From: Notospermus geniculatus
Taxonomy: Eukaryota; Nemertea; Pilidiophora; Heteronemertea; Lineidae
NCBI GenBank assembly: GCA_002633025.1
Contig: NMRB01000319.1
Span: 124,467-188,466 of the forward strand
Length of the DNA: 64,000 nucleotides
Direction: 5' to 3'
The position numbers and the translations under genes were made by a program. Positions 21,801 through 32,035 of the stretch are shown here, in pieces. Each line of letters starts with the position of its first letter. Within the stretch, counting starts at the first letter, position 1. Below the pieces are notes generated by a model. It made no database searches, had not been told where the DNA came from, and saw nothing but the letters and a program-made list of their open reading frames with translations.

Positions 21801-23775
21801 TGAACGAGCACTTGAAGTCCAAGTCGAGCAATTTTGGAAATTGGATACAAGCCACGCCCTTGCTGATGCCTCGCCACAGATGTCCCAAGATGACAGAAAG
21901 GTGGTTGATGTCTGGGAAAGGTCGGTTGAATTGGTTGATGGGCATTACGAATTGGAGATCCCATTCAAGAATGTACCACCGGAACTGCCAAATAACCGAG
22001 CCCTGGCTGAAAAGAGGTTGCGGTCCTTAGGGAAAAGGCTTATTAGAGATCCAGATTTACATGCAAAGTACAAGGCCGGCATTGAAGACCTCCTCATGAA
22101 AGGATTCGCTGAACCCGTCTCCTCTGATCAGATGTCACATCCAGGTTCTGAATGGTACCTGCCGCATCACAACGTCGTCCACCCGCAGAAACCCGACAAA
22201 TTCAGAATCGTCTTTGACTGCAGCGCTGAATTTTCCGGAACTTCCTTGAACAAAGAAGTCTATCAAGGCCCTGATCTGATGAACAAGCTTGTAGGAATCC
22301 TCATCCGTTTCCGGGAGCAGCCGATAGCCGTCATGGGAGACATCCAAGAGATGTTCCATCAAGTTAAGGTTAAGAAAGATCACAGGGACGTCCTCAGGTT
22401 CCTGTGGTGGAAGGATGGTGATCCGGAGAAGGATCCCGTAGTGTTTCGGATGACAGTCCATCTATTCGGCGGCGTTTGGAGCCCTAGCGTTGCCAGCTTC
22501 GCCCTACGACGAACAGCCGACGATAATGAAGACAAGTTCAGCCGAGAGAGTACTGCTACAGTTAAACGCGATTTCTACATGGACGACTGCCTGAAATCAA
22601 CATCTGACGCCGACGCTGCTGTGAAGTTGGTTCAAGAACTGCGAGAACTACTACAGAATGGAGGGTTTCGGCTGACAAAATGGTCCTCCAACAGCAAGGA
22701 AGTCCTCCAGTCCATCCCCATCGAAGAGAGAGCCAAGACGGTGAAAACTCTTGATCTGACGACAGATTCGCTACCAGTCGAAAGAGCCCTGGGCGTCCAG
22801 TGGGACACGCAATCCGACAGCTTCAGTGTCAAGGTTAGAGAGAGGGATCCAACATACACAAGACGTGGCCTGCTTCGCATCCTGAGCTCCGTATATGACC
22901 CCCTCGGATTCGTCTGTCCATACGTCCTGGAAGCGAAGATCATCTTTCAAAGTGAATGCCACCTGGAAAAGGGATGGGACGATGAGCTGAGTCCAAACAA
23001 CGTCAAGAGATGGCAAAGGTGGTTAGATGGCCTGCCGAAACTTGAAGATTTGAAAATTCCCAGATGCGTCCAGCCCCTCGACTTTGGTGAAATTGTAGAA
23101 GCCAGGCTGCATCACTTCAGCGATGGATCAACTGCAGCTTATGGAGCTACCAGTTACCTGAGACTCGTCAACAGTGAAGGCCGAGTCCACTGCACCCTCA
23201 TTATGGCAAAGTCAAGACTGGCTCCAATTTCCACCATGACCATACCGAGATTAGAACTGTCCGGTGCAGTCACTGCAGTCCAGATGGATGTTCAGCTGCG
23301 AAAAGAGATGCGTCTAGCATTACAACCCTCAACATTTTGGACCGACAGCACCATCACCCTCCAGTATATCCAGAATAAGACAAGACGTTTCAAGACGTTC
23401 GTGGCCAATCGAGTTGCGACCATTCATGATTCGACCCATCCGATCCAGTGGAGATACGTTCCCACGAAAGACAATCCGGCTGATGATGCGTCGAGAGGCC
23501 TGACCGCAGGGCAGCTGCTGGAAAATGCTAGATGGCGTCATGGTCCGGAGTTCCTATGGGGGAATGAAGACAGCTGGCCTGTCCTGCCAGACGTGCAGCC
23601 AAATTTGCCAGAAAACGACCCAGAAGTGAAGAAAAGGGCCACAGTCTGCGCTGCACAGATGACATCATCACCTGACGTTATGACAGAACTATTTGAGAGA
23701 TACTCAAGCCGGCCCCGCTTGGTGAAAGCTGTAGGATACCTCCAGAATTTCATCCAATGGCTTTACCTGAGATGA
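18886..23775 (+). CDS. gag-pol: BEL/Pao gag-pol polyprotein (up to in-frame stop)
   Basis: From the first ATG it runs 1629 residues; the frame is open further upstream into the LTR. Order: coiled-coil N-terminal gag (residues about 130-260), gag-like DUF1759 region (about 420-570, FDGDPMQFWSF), Cys/His knuckles (about 660-710, CPVCSKDHKIYAC and CFNCLTPGHGAWQC), retropepsin DUF1758 with LLDTGSN (Asp about 807), reverse transcriptase (about 1060-1290, FDCSAEF, FYMDD at about 1230), Pao peptidase_A17-type region, and RNase H (about 1450-1540, LELSGA, TDSTI, NPADDASRG). It makes the capsid and enzymes for retrotransposition. It ends at TGA (23773-23775), and the same frame then continues into integrase, so the stop looks like a point mutation. 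Confidence 0.95.
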   Translation: MTTPRKVSYLNTRPAAAETGSTREWIRSRLRPVIRDKQESQSAENSAVLIQGLKKSRAGYASDVTKKHKQFQLALGQGLSSNDLGPYFDKLEKAFENFRESHEKLRDAVATYDQESLEEIQDLFDQQLSYCQTDRLSLERVKDQEKLNNDIDPADSASQTSRRTSITSRSSKASSRLAMASAKKAALREKALLLEQHKVTELKMEEDLIQWKFEAEQQAKRLQMEIEKKERQLKFEKERMMLEAEIRAADAEEQTLAKFVEENRAMSSVTGKLKSAVSSAVSNPQPKTTETPEASLRLNPGAPEFKQKPPERPMMNVKKIEPETPMVAMPVYTPCEPQLTTSDGDTVRPQPETSVVQTPMSQPVSSEPAELSTPFQTATSVPAALPTSQYVYPSFPAFTYHPLPEHDLQRQMIDALRLPKTGIIKFDGDPMQFWSFMKSFDSIVHNACVSDGDKLNRLFEYCTGKASNVIRPCALMQPKEGYARARELLKERFGDDHTIAHAWIKKITDGPSVRPNSGESIQDFADDVRGCYETLKAMKRTKDVDSQDRMVQIVSRLPLYAQSRWRKEAYRAKQKTKEYPSFDEFVKFLEQVAGEANDPLFGRLETRDRGDKFKDKKHAAHQKKPNVSMNVQAKDKKGETESSDSSRQQGQKPSPDLKQDVKCPVCSKDHKIYACPEFKSMDSKKRLKKAKENKLCFNCLTPGHGAWQCQKSSFCDCGKDSRKHSKFLHDTLKMKPEEPKSGEATKPDAAEPSSPSAQEKKGEAKSCACDSRIQDAATSLRIALPIVPVYVKGIGQEDFIRTHALLDTGSNRTFCSKKLLADLGLTGANTDLALETLGQTATMGAAVVALEVTSTSRKARKRKTIALPKVYAVETFPSGMTGVGRDDVTRWQHLTNIANSSTDEDRDVALLIGQDVPEAIMPLEIRRGEETEPYAVRTALGWTVNGPIGGRPMENAATCNFIRADLPEDMSHERALEVQVEQFWKLDTSHALADASPQMSQDDRKVVDVWERSVELVDGHYELEIPFKNVPPELPNNRALAEKRLRSLGKRLIRDPDLHAKYKAGIEDLLMKGFAEPVSSDQMSHPGSEWYLPHHNVVHPQKPDKFRIVFDCSAEFSGTSLNKEVYQGPDLMNKLVGILIRFREQPIAVMGDIQEMFHQVKVKKDHRDVLRFLWWKDGDPEKDPVVFRMTVHLFGGVWSPSVASFALRRTADDNEDKFSRESTATVKRDFYMDDCLKSTSDADAAVKLVQELRELLQNGGFRLTKWSSNSKEVLQSIPIEERAKTVKTLDLTTDSLPVERALGVQWDTQSDSFSVKVRERDPTYTRRGLLRILSSVYDPLGFVCPYVLEAKIIFQSECHLEKGWDDELSPNNVKRWQRWLDGLPKLEDLKIPRCVQPLDFGEIVEARLHHFSDGSTAAYGATSYLRLVNSEGRVHCTLIMAKSRLAPISTMTIPRLELSGAVTAVQMDVQLRKEMRLALQPSTFWTDSTITLQYIQNKTRRFKTFVANRVATIHDSTHPIQWRYVPTKDNPADDASRGLTAGQLLENARWRHGPEFLWGNEDSWPVLPDVQPNLPENDPEVKKRATVCAAQMTSSPDVMTELFERYSSRPRLVKAVGYLQNFIQWLYLR

Positions 23776-24347
23776 CCACCTGAGATGAAGAAAACCCTGT
23801 CAGCTCAAGACGTCGAGACTGCTGAGAAGTCCATCCTGCGCTGCGTCCAAGCCAAGGCCTACAGTGAGGAAATCAAGACTTTGAAAGCCGGAAGATCCAT
23901 CCCAAGAAAGAGTCCAATCTACGAATTTGAGCCGTGCCTCGACGGAGACCAGCTGCTGCGCCTGAATGGACGCCTGAAACATGCCATGGTCCCAGACAGA
24001 ACGAAATACCCGGTTATCATCCCAAGAAATGAGATCGTCACGACACTGATCATCAGAGACATTCATGAAAGACAGACAAGACACTCTGGTAGAGAGCATG
24101 TGATGGCAGCATTGAGACAGCAATACTGGATTCCACAAGCCCGTCAAGTCGTCAAAGGTGTCATAAAGAACTGCGTAATCTGCAAGCTGCTGTATGGGAG
24201 GCTGGGTACGCAAAAGATGGCTGACCTCCCAGAAGACAGGATTTCACCAGCAGACTATCCGTTTCAGCTCATTGGGATCGATGCCTTTGGTCCATTCCTG
24301 GTGAAGAGAGGACGCTCTACAGAGAAACGTTACGGATGTATCTTCAC
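23776..24347 (+). pseudogene. BEL/Pao integrase, truncated
   Basis: In frame with gag-pol beyond the stop. It has the zinc-binding H-H-C-C module: H in IRDIHERQTRH, then NCVICK. It then begins the catalytic core (LIGIDAFGPF with the first Asp) and breaks at an N at 24348, after which the text is AT-rich 3' leader without integrase. The second and third catalytic residues are absent, so the copy cannot integrate by itself. Either an internal deletion or an assembly join at the N would explain this. Confidence 0.85.
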
Positions 24348-24610
24348 NTTCATTTATTGGACTTTCATATTCTTTGGACTATCGTGTATTATTACTTTAT
24401 ACTTGCATGGACTATTATGTCTTAATTTTGGACTTACAAGTGGATTTAACAATTGCATATTGGACTATTCGGATTCAGAACGCAACATGCGAATACGATA
24501 ATTAATTCGACGGAGTTTGGATTACATAATCAAGGTTCATGTTATCTGGATTATATATGTGTGTGTGTATGTGTAAATGCTCCCTCCATGACGCATTTAA
24601 GGGGGGGCCG
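24348..24610 (+). other. BEL 3' untranslated region with polypurine tract
   Basis: AT-rich sequence with a TGTGTGTGTATGTG run, ending in AAGGGGGGGCCG just before the 3' LTR. The purine run is where plus-strand DNA synthesis would be primed. Confidence 0.75.
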
Positions 24611-25109
24611 TGTTGATGCCTCTTAAATTTCGGCAAAGAGGTTAATTCTGATTGATATCTACTCATCACCTAGTTTACAGTGGATGTGGTGATGCTCTTG
24701 TTTACCACGCTCACTTTCTGTTTTTTGCATAGTAACTACGTCATTACCTGCGTCACCTAATTTGCATGATAAGTGATGTTTGTCTAGATACGCTAGTTTG
24801 ACCGCGTCCTGACGCTTTGGTCAGCGTTCTGACGCTTCTGAAGGCGTCCTGACGCTGTCCAGGTTGTGGATAAATAGCGGGGATTCTGAGCTCTGGGCAG
24901 AGCAGCTTTGGGAGCGCAAGAGGACTGCCAGACGAAGCAACGAAGTTGAATGGAGATTTGTGTTATAATTAGACCTATATCCGAGTTTGTAAGAGAGAGG
25001 CAAAGAGAATACAGACTAACAAATACAATATCCAAGTCTTCCCATCTCGCTTTTTGCTGCTAGAGTAGTCCTATCGCCCCCAGGTGTCACACGGGCTGAC
25101 ACCGCAACA
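24611..25109 (+). repeat. 3' LTR of BEL/Pao element
   Basis: 499 bp, matching the 5' LTR apart from a short insert (around 24739) and a few substitutions. Followed by the AAGTG target duplication. Confidence 0.93.
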
Positions 25110-25114
25110 AAGTG

Positions 25115-25225
25115 AATGGTGGGTTAATGGTTGGGTAAGTGTAAGGGTTAGGCTTAGGGTCAGGGTTAGTGTTAGCAGTAGTATTAGGATTAGGATTAAG
25201 ATTAGGATTGCGATTAGCTTTTCCT
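25115..25225 (+). repeat. degenerate TTAGGG-like repeat tract
   Basis: GGGTTAGGCTTAGGGTCAGGG, then GTTAG and ATTAGG blocks: a telomere-like tract with many changes, directly beside the BEL 3' target duplication. Confidence 0.65.
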
Positions 25226-25786
25226 ATATCAGTTAGGAAAAAAAAGTTGGTCGTAATGGATATATCGGCTAGGGAAAAAAAGTTCGGTCGGGTGGGGGGT
25301 CAACCTATATTGAACATGTGTCGCTTTTCCTATCATTGCATAAACTGATTAGACCGAAGCTTTAGTTCAGTAGTCACTGCGGGATAGACAGCATGATCTT
25401 GTAGGCCTAATCGTTATCACTTTTCATTACCTGATTACAGGGGCCTCATACCAGTATTGACCATGTTCTTTAAAGCTTTTAACAGAAAATATGACTTTAT
25501 TGATTTTAAGGGGGGAATTTGGGGGTGTTGGCTGTTTTGGGGCTATAAAATGCTTTATTCAGAAAACGATCAAGTTGCTAACCTCTATCACTACAACATT
25601 TTGCAATAGGCCTACTGCCAATATCACATTTCATGTGTCAGTTTTAATTGGGTTCATAGTGAATCACCACTGGGCCTATTTGTGGCGGTAAACCAATCAG
25701 AAAGCAGCTTGTATTACAGGTTATCAATATGCAACCATGTGACTGTCATAGTAATGATGTGGGCTGACCTGCAGAAGTGATGTCTT
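25226..25786. other. no recognised feature
   Basis: Intergenic, no domain or clear repeat partner. Confidence 0.3.
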
Positions 25787-25980
25787 AGGCTCCAGTTCCA
25801 TAGAGTTCACGTTTACACTTTTCTCGCGTTACACTTCACGTTTTCCTTTCGTTCCTCGGAGAAAGCATGCCACATGACAGGTAATGTGTGTCTCATTGTG
25901 CGCTGAATCGAGTAACGAAAGGAAAACGTGAAGCGTGGCGCGTGAAAAGTGTAAACGTGAACTCTATGGAACTGGAGCCT
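25787..25980. mobile_element. foldback element, AGGCTCCAGTTCCATAG ends
   Basis: AGGCTCCAGTTCCATAGAGT is mirrored by ACTCTATGGAACTGGAGCCT; the arms continue through GTTCACGTTTACACTTTTC and CACGTTTTCCTTTCG. Near-perfect inverted arms of about 80 bp around a short loop. Confidence 0.9.
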
Positions 25981-26289
25981 TAACTCCGATTGTACGCTAT
26001 ATGCCCTGCTAGCATGGCTAGTATCACAGAGATCCAAGCTCATGAATGCTATGGAGTCACCGCGATACAGTCATAATACTACCAGTCCACGTCGTTAGGC
26101 CTATGTCGTTCTGCGGAAACATCATGTTAGAGCAAATCCGAACCCAGGTTTAGGACCCTTGGCTACCCAGCTTTCAGAAAAGTCAGTTGCCAAAAAATCG
26201 TTTGCCGGCAACAGCCGCTAGGGCGTTTTGAATATTGGGACTTCATCATTGGACGTCAGTTAGACGCAACGACTGAGCTTGTGCAGGAG

Positions 26290-26375
26290 AATGGGAGACG
26301 ATGTACAGCTAACTTTTGAACAGTTGCATTTACACCCCATAAATGCATTACCAACAGATAGGAACATTGTACCAC
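26290..26375 (-). repeat. dispersed repeat shared with 44740 and 48910 regions
   Basis: GATGTACAGCTAACTTTTGA, then CATAAATGCATTACCAACAG, then a ..ATTGTACC end. The same text occurs at 44745-44825 and in both arms of the palindrome at 48689-49425. Confidence 0.65.
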
Positions 26376-26446
26376 GGAATCAAATAAGCTTATTCTTTGG
26401 AGTTAAGCAACTAAGTAACTGGGAATGACTTTTTATGTAGGAGCCC

Positions 26447-26665
26447 TGATAGCCGAATGGTTATCACGTCCGCTCAGCAAGCGGCAGGTCCAGGTGTGAT
26501 AGAATAATCTCCCCGTCCTCCTGATGTCCCCTTGTATTGTTTGTCACAGGATTAAGGGTCTTGGTCTCTCTAGAGTCCAATTCAATGGTGCCGCTTAATC
26601 CGTAAATGTATTGTTGGGGGACATCACATATCGGGGGACATTAGATTCTATTACACCGGGCCAAT
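26447..26665 (+). repeat. tRNA-headed SINE-like repeat
   Basis: The head has an A-box TAGCCGAATGG with TTATCACGTCCGCTC, like a Ser/Leu-type tRNA D-arm and anticodon region. The body runs GTGTGATAGAAT..CTGATGTCCCC to GGGGGACATTAGATTCTATT. The body matches the reverse of 1-145. The B-box is poor. Confidence 0.6.
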
Positions 26666-26814
26666 AATGCTATGGCGTCGGCCCTGACGGAAAAATCAAA
26701 TACAAGTACAAATAGTTTTTATGTATTTCAGTCCCATTTTTGTGTTGGCCTATAAACGTCATCTCCTATTACACAACCGGGTACGGTATACGAAAATACC
26801 CATTAACAATGGCT

Positions 26815-28338
26815 TCAGGGACCATACTCATAAAAAATCGTGAAAATCCGTGCCCGGTGAGGGTTACCGGGTGAGTCTACGGGCCCCGCAAATTTACGAT
26901 CCGTGGCATTCATAAAGCAGCCCGGAGACAGGTACCCCGGTGTCGTATTCTTGCGTACTCTGTGCTCACATCTATCGTGCAGTATTTCACGTCCCGATTG
27001 TCCATTCTGGCGCCTTTTATAAACCATGGTTTGCGATCCCTAAACCATGTTTTCGGAGCCTCTATACGCCCTACAGATGTATGGACCTATACTGTTTAGA
27101 CATCGTAAACCATGCCTTAGAGCAAAATGCTCATTTCGTCTACTTTAGAACCGTAATAGGCGTAATCTATAGTGTACGGAGCCTAATCCGCACTATAGAG
27201 AAAATGATGTCCGTTCAAAAGCCAGAATGTAGCAATACAAATTGTCAGCGGTTCCGGAGCCTAAACTTGCATTCACTGCATACTACGGTTTTGGAATCCT
27301 AAACCGTAGTAATGTATGGAACAAAATGTGGTCTAGTGTCCCTAAACCACAGTTTAGAGGAACTTAGGGTTAGTAAATCCTAAACCATGGTTTAGGGAGG
27401 CTTAACTGTAGTCTACTCAGAAAGTGTAGTTTACCATAAACCGTATAGTGTAGGCCTACGCCGGAATGGACAATCGGCGCTTTGGGAATCGGCATTTAGC
27501 AGTAAACCGTAGTTTAGGGACCGCAAACCATAGTTTATGCCGATTAGCAGTTTTACAAACCGTAGTTTACGGTGGACATAAGTTTATTGGAAACAGAGAA
27601 TGCTGTTGTAAACCGCCGTTTTTTATTCGTAAGCTGCGGTTTGGGCTGAACCATAGTTTATGACCCGTTTTCCCTGATTTACTAGATACCACGTGGTTTA
27701 CGATCCTAAAACCATGGGTATAGGCCTGTCGAAATGGACGTTTTGCTTCAAACTATGGTTCGATGTGCCTGAATATTGTAGTTTAGGACAGTAAGACAGT
27801 AAACCGTAACAGGGTCCTAAACCATGCATGGTTTAAGGATCGAAAACCATTTTTAGGTCGGAATGACGATGACTTCCATATACTCGCTGACGTACCGGTG
27901 CGTACTGAATGTTACCGTTAGTAAAAAAATAGCGTAGAATGTAGAGCAAACAGCAGTTCGATAGACGGTGCAATGACATGTTTCCGCAAGAATAGCCTAA
28001 TGTGACGTGGTATCAAAAATCGCTTTACAAGTCCATGCACGTCTTCCTCATACCAATAATAAACATCTAACGCTTCCCTCGAAATACATGTACACGATTT
28101 CTACGAAAATTCTGCCGATACCCTTGCTCAATTGCAAATGCCACAGCCATTTTCATGTTAAAATGAAGCAGCCCGGTGTTTTCCGAGGGCCCCCTGACCT
28201 CCCGAGAAAATCCGGGGAAGATACCGGGACCCGGAAAGATCCGGGCGTTTTATGCATACCACTTTACGGGCCCGGATCACTGTACGGGTGGTTTACGGGC
28301 CCGGTGCGTTTGCGGGTCTTTTATGAATAAGGTCCCAG
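26815..28338. mobile_element. 1.5-kb TIR element packed with AAACC-GGTTT palindromes
   Basis: The ends are CAGGGACCATACTCATAAAA and TTTTATGAATAAGGTCCCAG, inverted. Sub-terminal GC-rich blocks (CCCGG, ACGGGCCC) occur at both ends. Between about 27020 and 27860 there are roughly 20 copies of short palindromes such as TAAACCATGGTTTA and TAAACCGTAGTTTA, in irregular spacing. No transposase frame is present, so it is non-autonomous. The ends belong to the same group as 14315-14437 and 59617-59748. Confidence 0.7.
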
Positions 28339-29900
28339 GGCCGTGAATCCATTTGAAGCCTTTGTTAACCGGCGTTTTCGTATGCCTTGGAGGAACTTAT
28401 TCCTCGAAGCGTATAGCGTCCAAGGTATGGATGTCCTTCCTGGAAGCATCAGTCGACCCGCAAAGGTGTGAACAGGGCCACGACATGTATTTGACATGTT
28501 TGACGGTAATAACTGCTAAATCCGGCACTGAACGAAAGCGAGGCAGTGACGTTGGCGAAGCAGACGCTATAAAACAATCACTATTACGCACGATTAGCGA
28601 GCCATTTCAAGGTGCGTGATGTTTACATGTTGATGGAAGTTTCCCTGCGAAAGTTGCCGAATATTTCATCGAAATCGGTGCAGTTTTGACCAAGTTATTG
28701 ATCGAAAGGTTACCTTCTGTTTTTGTGCTTTTCTCTGCAACAGGCGTTTTTCAAAGTGCGTACTTTCTTGGAATAGTATTTGGAAACTTCTGTGTAGGTC
28801 GTTCGGGTTGTTTTAAAATGCCACGGTATTGCCACTTTTTCTCGACAGCCGGCGCCACCGCGCCACTCTCCAACCCAGGGACTAACTACTTTGTCGTCGA
28901 ATTGACCCGATTTACTACGTACATTTTGTAATGCATTTTTGTAGTTCGTCTTACTGCCGCAAGGTGGCTCCATCTACGTCGGCAGTCAACTAACGGATTT
29001 AAGATCCAATACCGTGTTCCTTTAACATGGAAGAATGTACATGCGAAGCGTGGTTTTATGTACGCATGTCTGAGGGGTTGAAAATCACCCCGAAACACAA
29101 CGACATTTTCAAGAAATCTCCCTCGCTTTGATCCATCGTTTAACCTGGTTCCATGCCCTCCGATGGTGCGCTGACTGACTATTCGTGTCGAATCGTCAGT
29201 TAGCGCCACGACGGACGCCCAAGAAACCAGGTTATCGACCGTCTTCGAGGTCCGAACAGCTAGAGAGACTCGGATGTAACGCAATTCGGTATACAATCTC
29301 CAGCTGGTATCTGCAGGTCGGCACGACAAGCATGGCTGCGAGTATCGTTACCTACTGCTGTTCAAACTGCATACAAAAAGTTGGAATACCATGCCGAAAT
29401 ATGAAATTAACACAGGTTGAAGATCGATAATTTCTTCATCCAGTTTGGTGGTTTTGTGCACGCAAGTATTTATGTAGTTGTGACGATGTTTTTAACAACC
29501 CTCGATTCCAAACGACTTCAAATTCTGTGCGGGGGACGAAATTTCTGAAATGATTACTGTTCACTCGTTTGCATTACCGCGTGCAAAAATAAGTCGCGCT
29601 AATCCTGAAGGAAAGAATAATAAGTTCAATGTCTTAGCTCAATACTGATATGGTTTATGTGGTTGAATTTGAACGGTCTCGTCGATAAACGCACTTTTTG
29701 CGAGGTGTCCGATTTCTCGAATGAGGTTCGCGAGGAGCCTCGTCGACGGCCCCGATCGCCTATTATTTTCCCACGCGCAAAATAAATCGAGCGGAAAAAG
29801 GACCTTTGTGGGTCGGCTGGGGTGTGGACAGGAGCGGAGCGCCAAATTATAAGTTCACTGATATCGGACGCATAAAGGGGAGCAGAAGGAAAGCAGAGCG
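28339..29900. other. no recognised gene
   Basis: A short hairpin near 28390-28430 (ACTTATTCCTCGAAGCG region). The segment at about 28815-28865 (CCACGGTATTGCCACTTT) recurs at 63963-64000. Open frames on both strands lack recognisable domains. Confidence 0.35.
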
Positions 29901-30047
29901 TTCTTAAAAATCTGAACTGTCATAGATACTCATTGGACTGATCGAGGATCGAACCAGAACCTCGGAGGTGCAGGAATAATTTTTCAGACTGCCATTCTGA
30001 TGTCCGACGACGTCCTCCATAAATTATAGATTTTCTGACGGACGAGA

Positions 30048-32035
30048 TCATTGCTCGAGATCTGCTTTATACATATAAACCTTCCTGAGAATCCGTTTAT
30101 GACCTAGCTCTGGTGTTACTACAAAAATGATTAAATATCCGTCATGGTGACTCACTCGGTAACTATAACCAGAATGAAAATTCTTAGCTTGTGGATAAAA
30201 AGAGGCCTTTATTTCTTTAAATGTGAACTTCCCTGATCCGTTTTTGACGAGGCCTTCCTTTGGATCAGGAATCTTCTGCAGTGCAAATCCCGAGAGGAAG
30301 GGTCTCGCTATTGCGAATAACATCTTGTGGTGGTTATCAGGATGAATAACTACCTCACTCCATCGTTTATCAAACTTATTTTTAAGTGCGACACGGTACT
30401 TCACTCGTTTATACCCGTATTCCTCTAAATGAACACAAAAAATAGCGGAATAATCCCTAAAATTAATGAAATAGGAAACCACTCCTGTTCGGCTAAAATA
30501 CTCTGGCTTGCCTTTGAGATGAAGGCGGACACCATTCTCAAGGAAAAGAATGTTCGATTTATCTGATCCCACCACGTCGTAGATAGTGCCCTCCCAAAGA
30601 CCTGACTTGTTGCACGAATGAATTAATTTCTCTTCCAATCCAAAAGGGTTGGCGTCCCCTTTCCCATAGCAAATATCGGATGCTGGGATCAACATTTTTT
30701 GGGAAAATGCGCCATTTACAACATTCAACAGTAAAACCTCACTGCCAGTACTGCTCTGTATTAAAACGGACGACTTGTGCATGCGAGCAGGCCTTTTCTT
30801 TGGGTATGGGGGTTTTAGACGAACGGTATGATGATACAGGAGACCATAATCGGCCTTTCCGTGACGTCGAGAATAAACTCGGGATGACAGGTATAGAGAT
30901 TTGGTTTGGAAAACAGCATTAAGTACAACTAGCCAACCATGTCTCGGTTCAGAAGGCCAAGACATCATTCGAGAAATGACAACAGGTGGAAGAACTTTTC
31001 CTGTTGTTCGAATGCTATAATTAATTGCGTCCTTCTCCTGTAAAACACGCCAACAAAATATTGTGGATTGTGAAATATGAGACACTGAAAAGAACATCCA
31101 CACATTATTTCATGCCAGACCTGTCAGTTGCCCTTTCTACATGGTGCCGGTGCGTTCCGGATCGAGACTAGATCGAGGAGGGTTCGGTTATTTTTCCTCG
31201 TGTAAAAGCGAAACAACTGACCTCCACCTTCCTCGGGCCAGTTCAGTTCGCCGCGTGAGTCTCGGGAAGGTGGAGGTAGGTGCAGGCCGGTTATTCTCTC
31301 GTGTAAAAGCGAACCGACCTCCACCGGCCTCGTGCGGGATTGAGCACGCTACCTGAATGACATCACAGGCGCACTTACTGTAAGTTACCTGTAAAGAAAT
31401 CACGCGGGAGATTTCTCAAGCACTGCTGATGCTATTAGAAGCATAGTTTATCGATTTTAGTGATTATTTCCGGGATATGTTTTACTTACGATAACTTCAA
31501 ATGTTGATACACGCCATCTAGCGACCTCGAACTAGATCGAGGCGGGTTACTGAACCCGTACCGTGTAAAAGCGATCAATCCATCCTGAACCGAACCCGCC
31601 CGAGGAGGGTGGAGGTAGGTTTCCTCGAACCCGTTGTAACGGACTTTCTCTCTCCAGATTGCCGGTGCATTCAATTGGAAACCATTTTTAACATCGTTTT
31701 AGTAAATTTTATTTAGTTGCTTTCCTATTGTCATTTTGTGAGAAATTCGTCGTGCTAACAACTATCAGTTATCATACAACTCTAGCTGTGTGCATTAGGT
31801 TATACAAGATTACCTTTTTCTGACTCATCCGTGCATCTTGAAATTGACGTGCCTCTTTCTTCTCCATACACGTTCCTCTCCTTCTGCTCATCTGACAAAC
31901 AGAGTCGGAAGCTTCCGGTAGGACAACAAAGGTTGTACATTTCAGCTGACAACAAATTACAGCACAGGCGAGAAATGACGTTACATTTTGCTGTGGTATG
32001 TCTGATACCAAAAGACTCCAGTGGTGCACCACCGT
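30048..32035 (-). CDS. PAN-like domain plus unknown C-terminal domain, two exons
   Basis: The upstream exon (31814-32035) lies between TATTTTCAG and AAG|GTAATC. It encodes 74 residues with HHWSLLVSDIPQQNVTS, FLACAVICCQLKCTTFV and DSVCQM, a Cys pattern like PAN/apple domains. It joins in phase 0 to a 30048-31037 exon (acceptor TTTTACAG) of about 330 residues beginning EKDAINYSIR and ending YMYKADLEQ. The second exon has no family I recognise; it is mixed alpha/beta in character with no clear transmembrane helix. The intron contains an inserted repeat (31128-31643). The start exon was not found, although a hydrophobic MKMPVVCTLTFTLTA segment at about 32195-32250 could be a signal peptide. Two related, damaged copies lie at 33452-33860 and 43990-44640. 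Extracellular or membrane function is only inferred. Confidence 0.6.
31128..31643 (+). mobile_element. TIR repeat element, about 515 bp (copy A)
   Basis: Begins near CTACATGGTGCCGGTGCG and contains GATCGAGACTAGATCGAGG, CTCGTGTAAAAGCGAA repeats and GTACCGTGTAAAAGCG near its end. The same element in reverse orientation is at 44995-45505. Compared with the related gene copy at 44 kb, this insertion falls between GACCTGTCAG and TAACGGACTT. Confidence 0.7.

Larger units (their letters stand above)
18274..25109 (+). mobile_element. BEL/Pao LTR retrotransposon, near-complete
   Basis: Two LTRs begin TGTTGATGCC and end CCGCAACA, flanked on the outside by the same five bases AAGTG (18269-18273 and 25110-25114). 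A single gag-pol frame with retropepsin, reverse transcriptase and RNase H lies between, and a polypurine tract AAGGGGGGGCC precedes the 3' LTR. A 5-bp duplication and this domain order are typical of BEL/Pao. The LTRs differ by an 11-12 bp indel and few substitutions, so insertion was fairly recent. The copy is defective: there is one in-frame stop at 23773 and the integrase core is missing after 24347. Confidence 0.95.

Noticed and set aside
26451-26500. Functional tRNA gene
   Set aside because: A-box is good but the B-box and acceptor stem do not form; the body is a dispersed repeat with a relative at 1-145.
29940-29985. tRNA-like B-box (GGTTCGATCC, minus strand) downstream of the 30-kb gene
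   Set aside because: No A-box at the proper distance and arms do not pair; it is part of the conserved 3' flank of the gene family.
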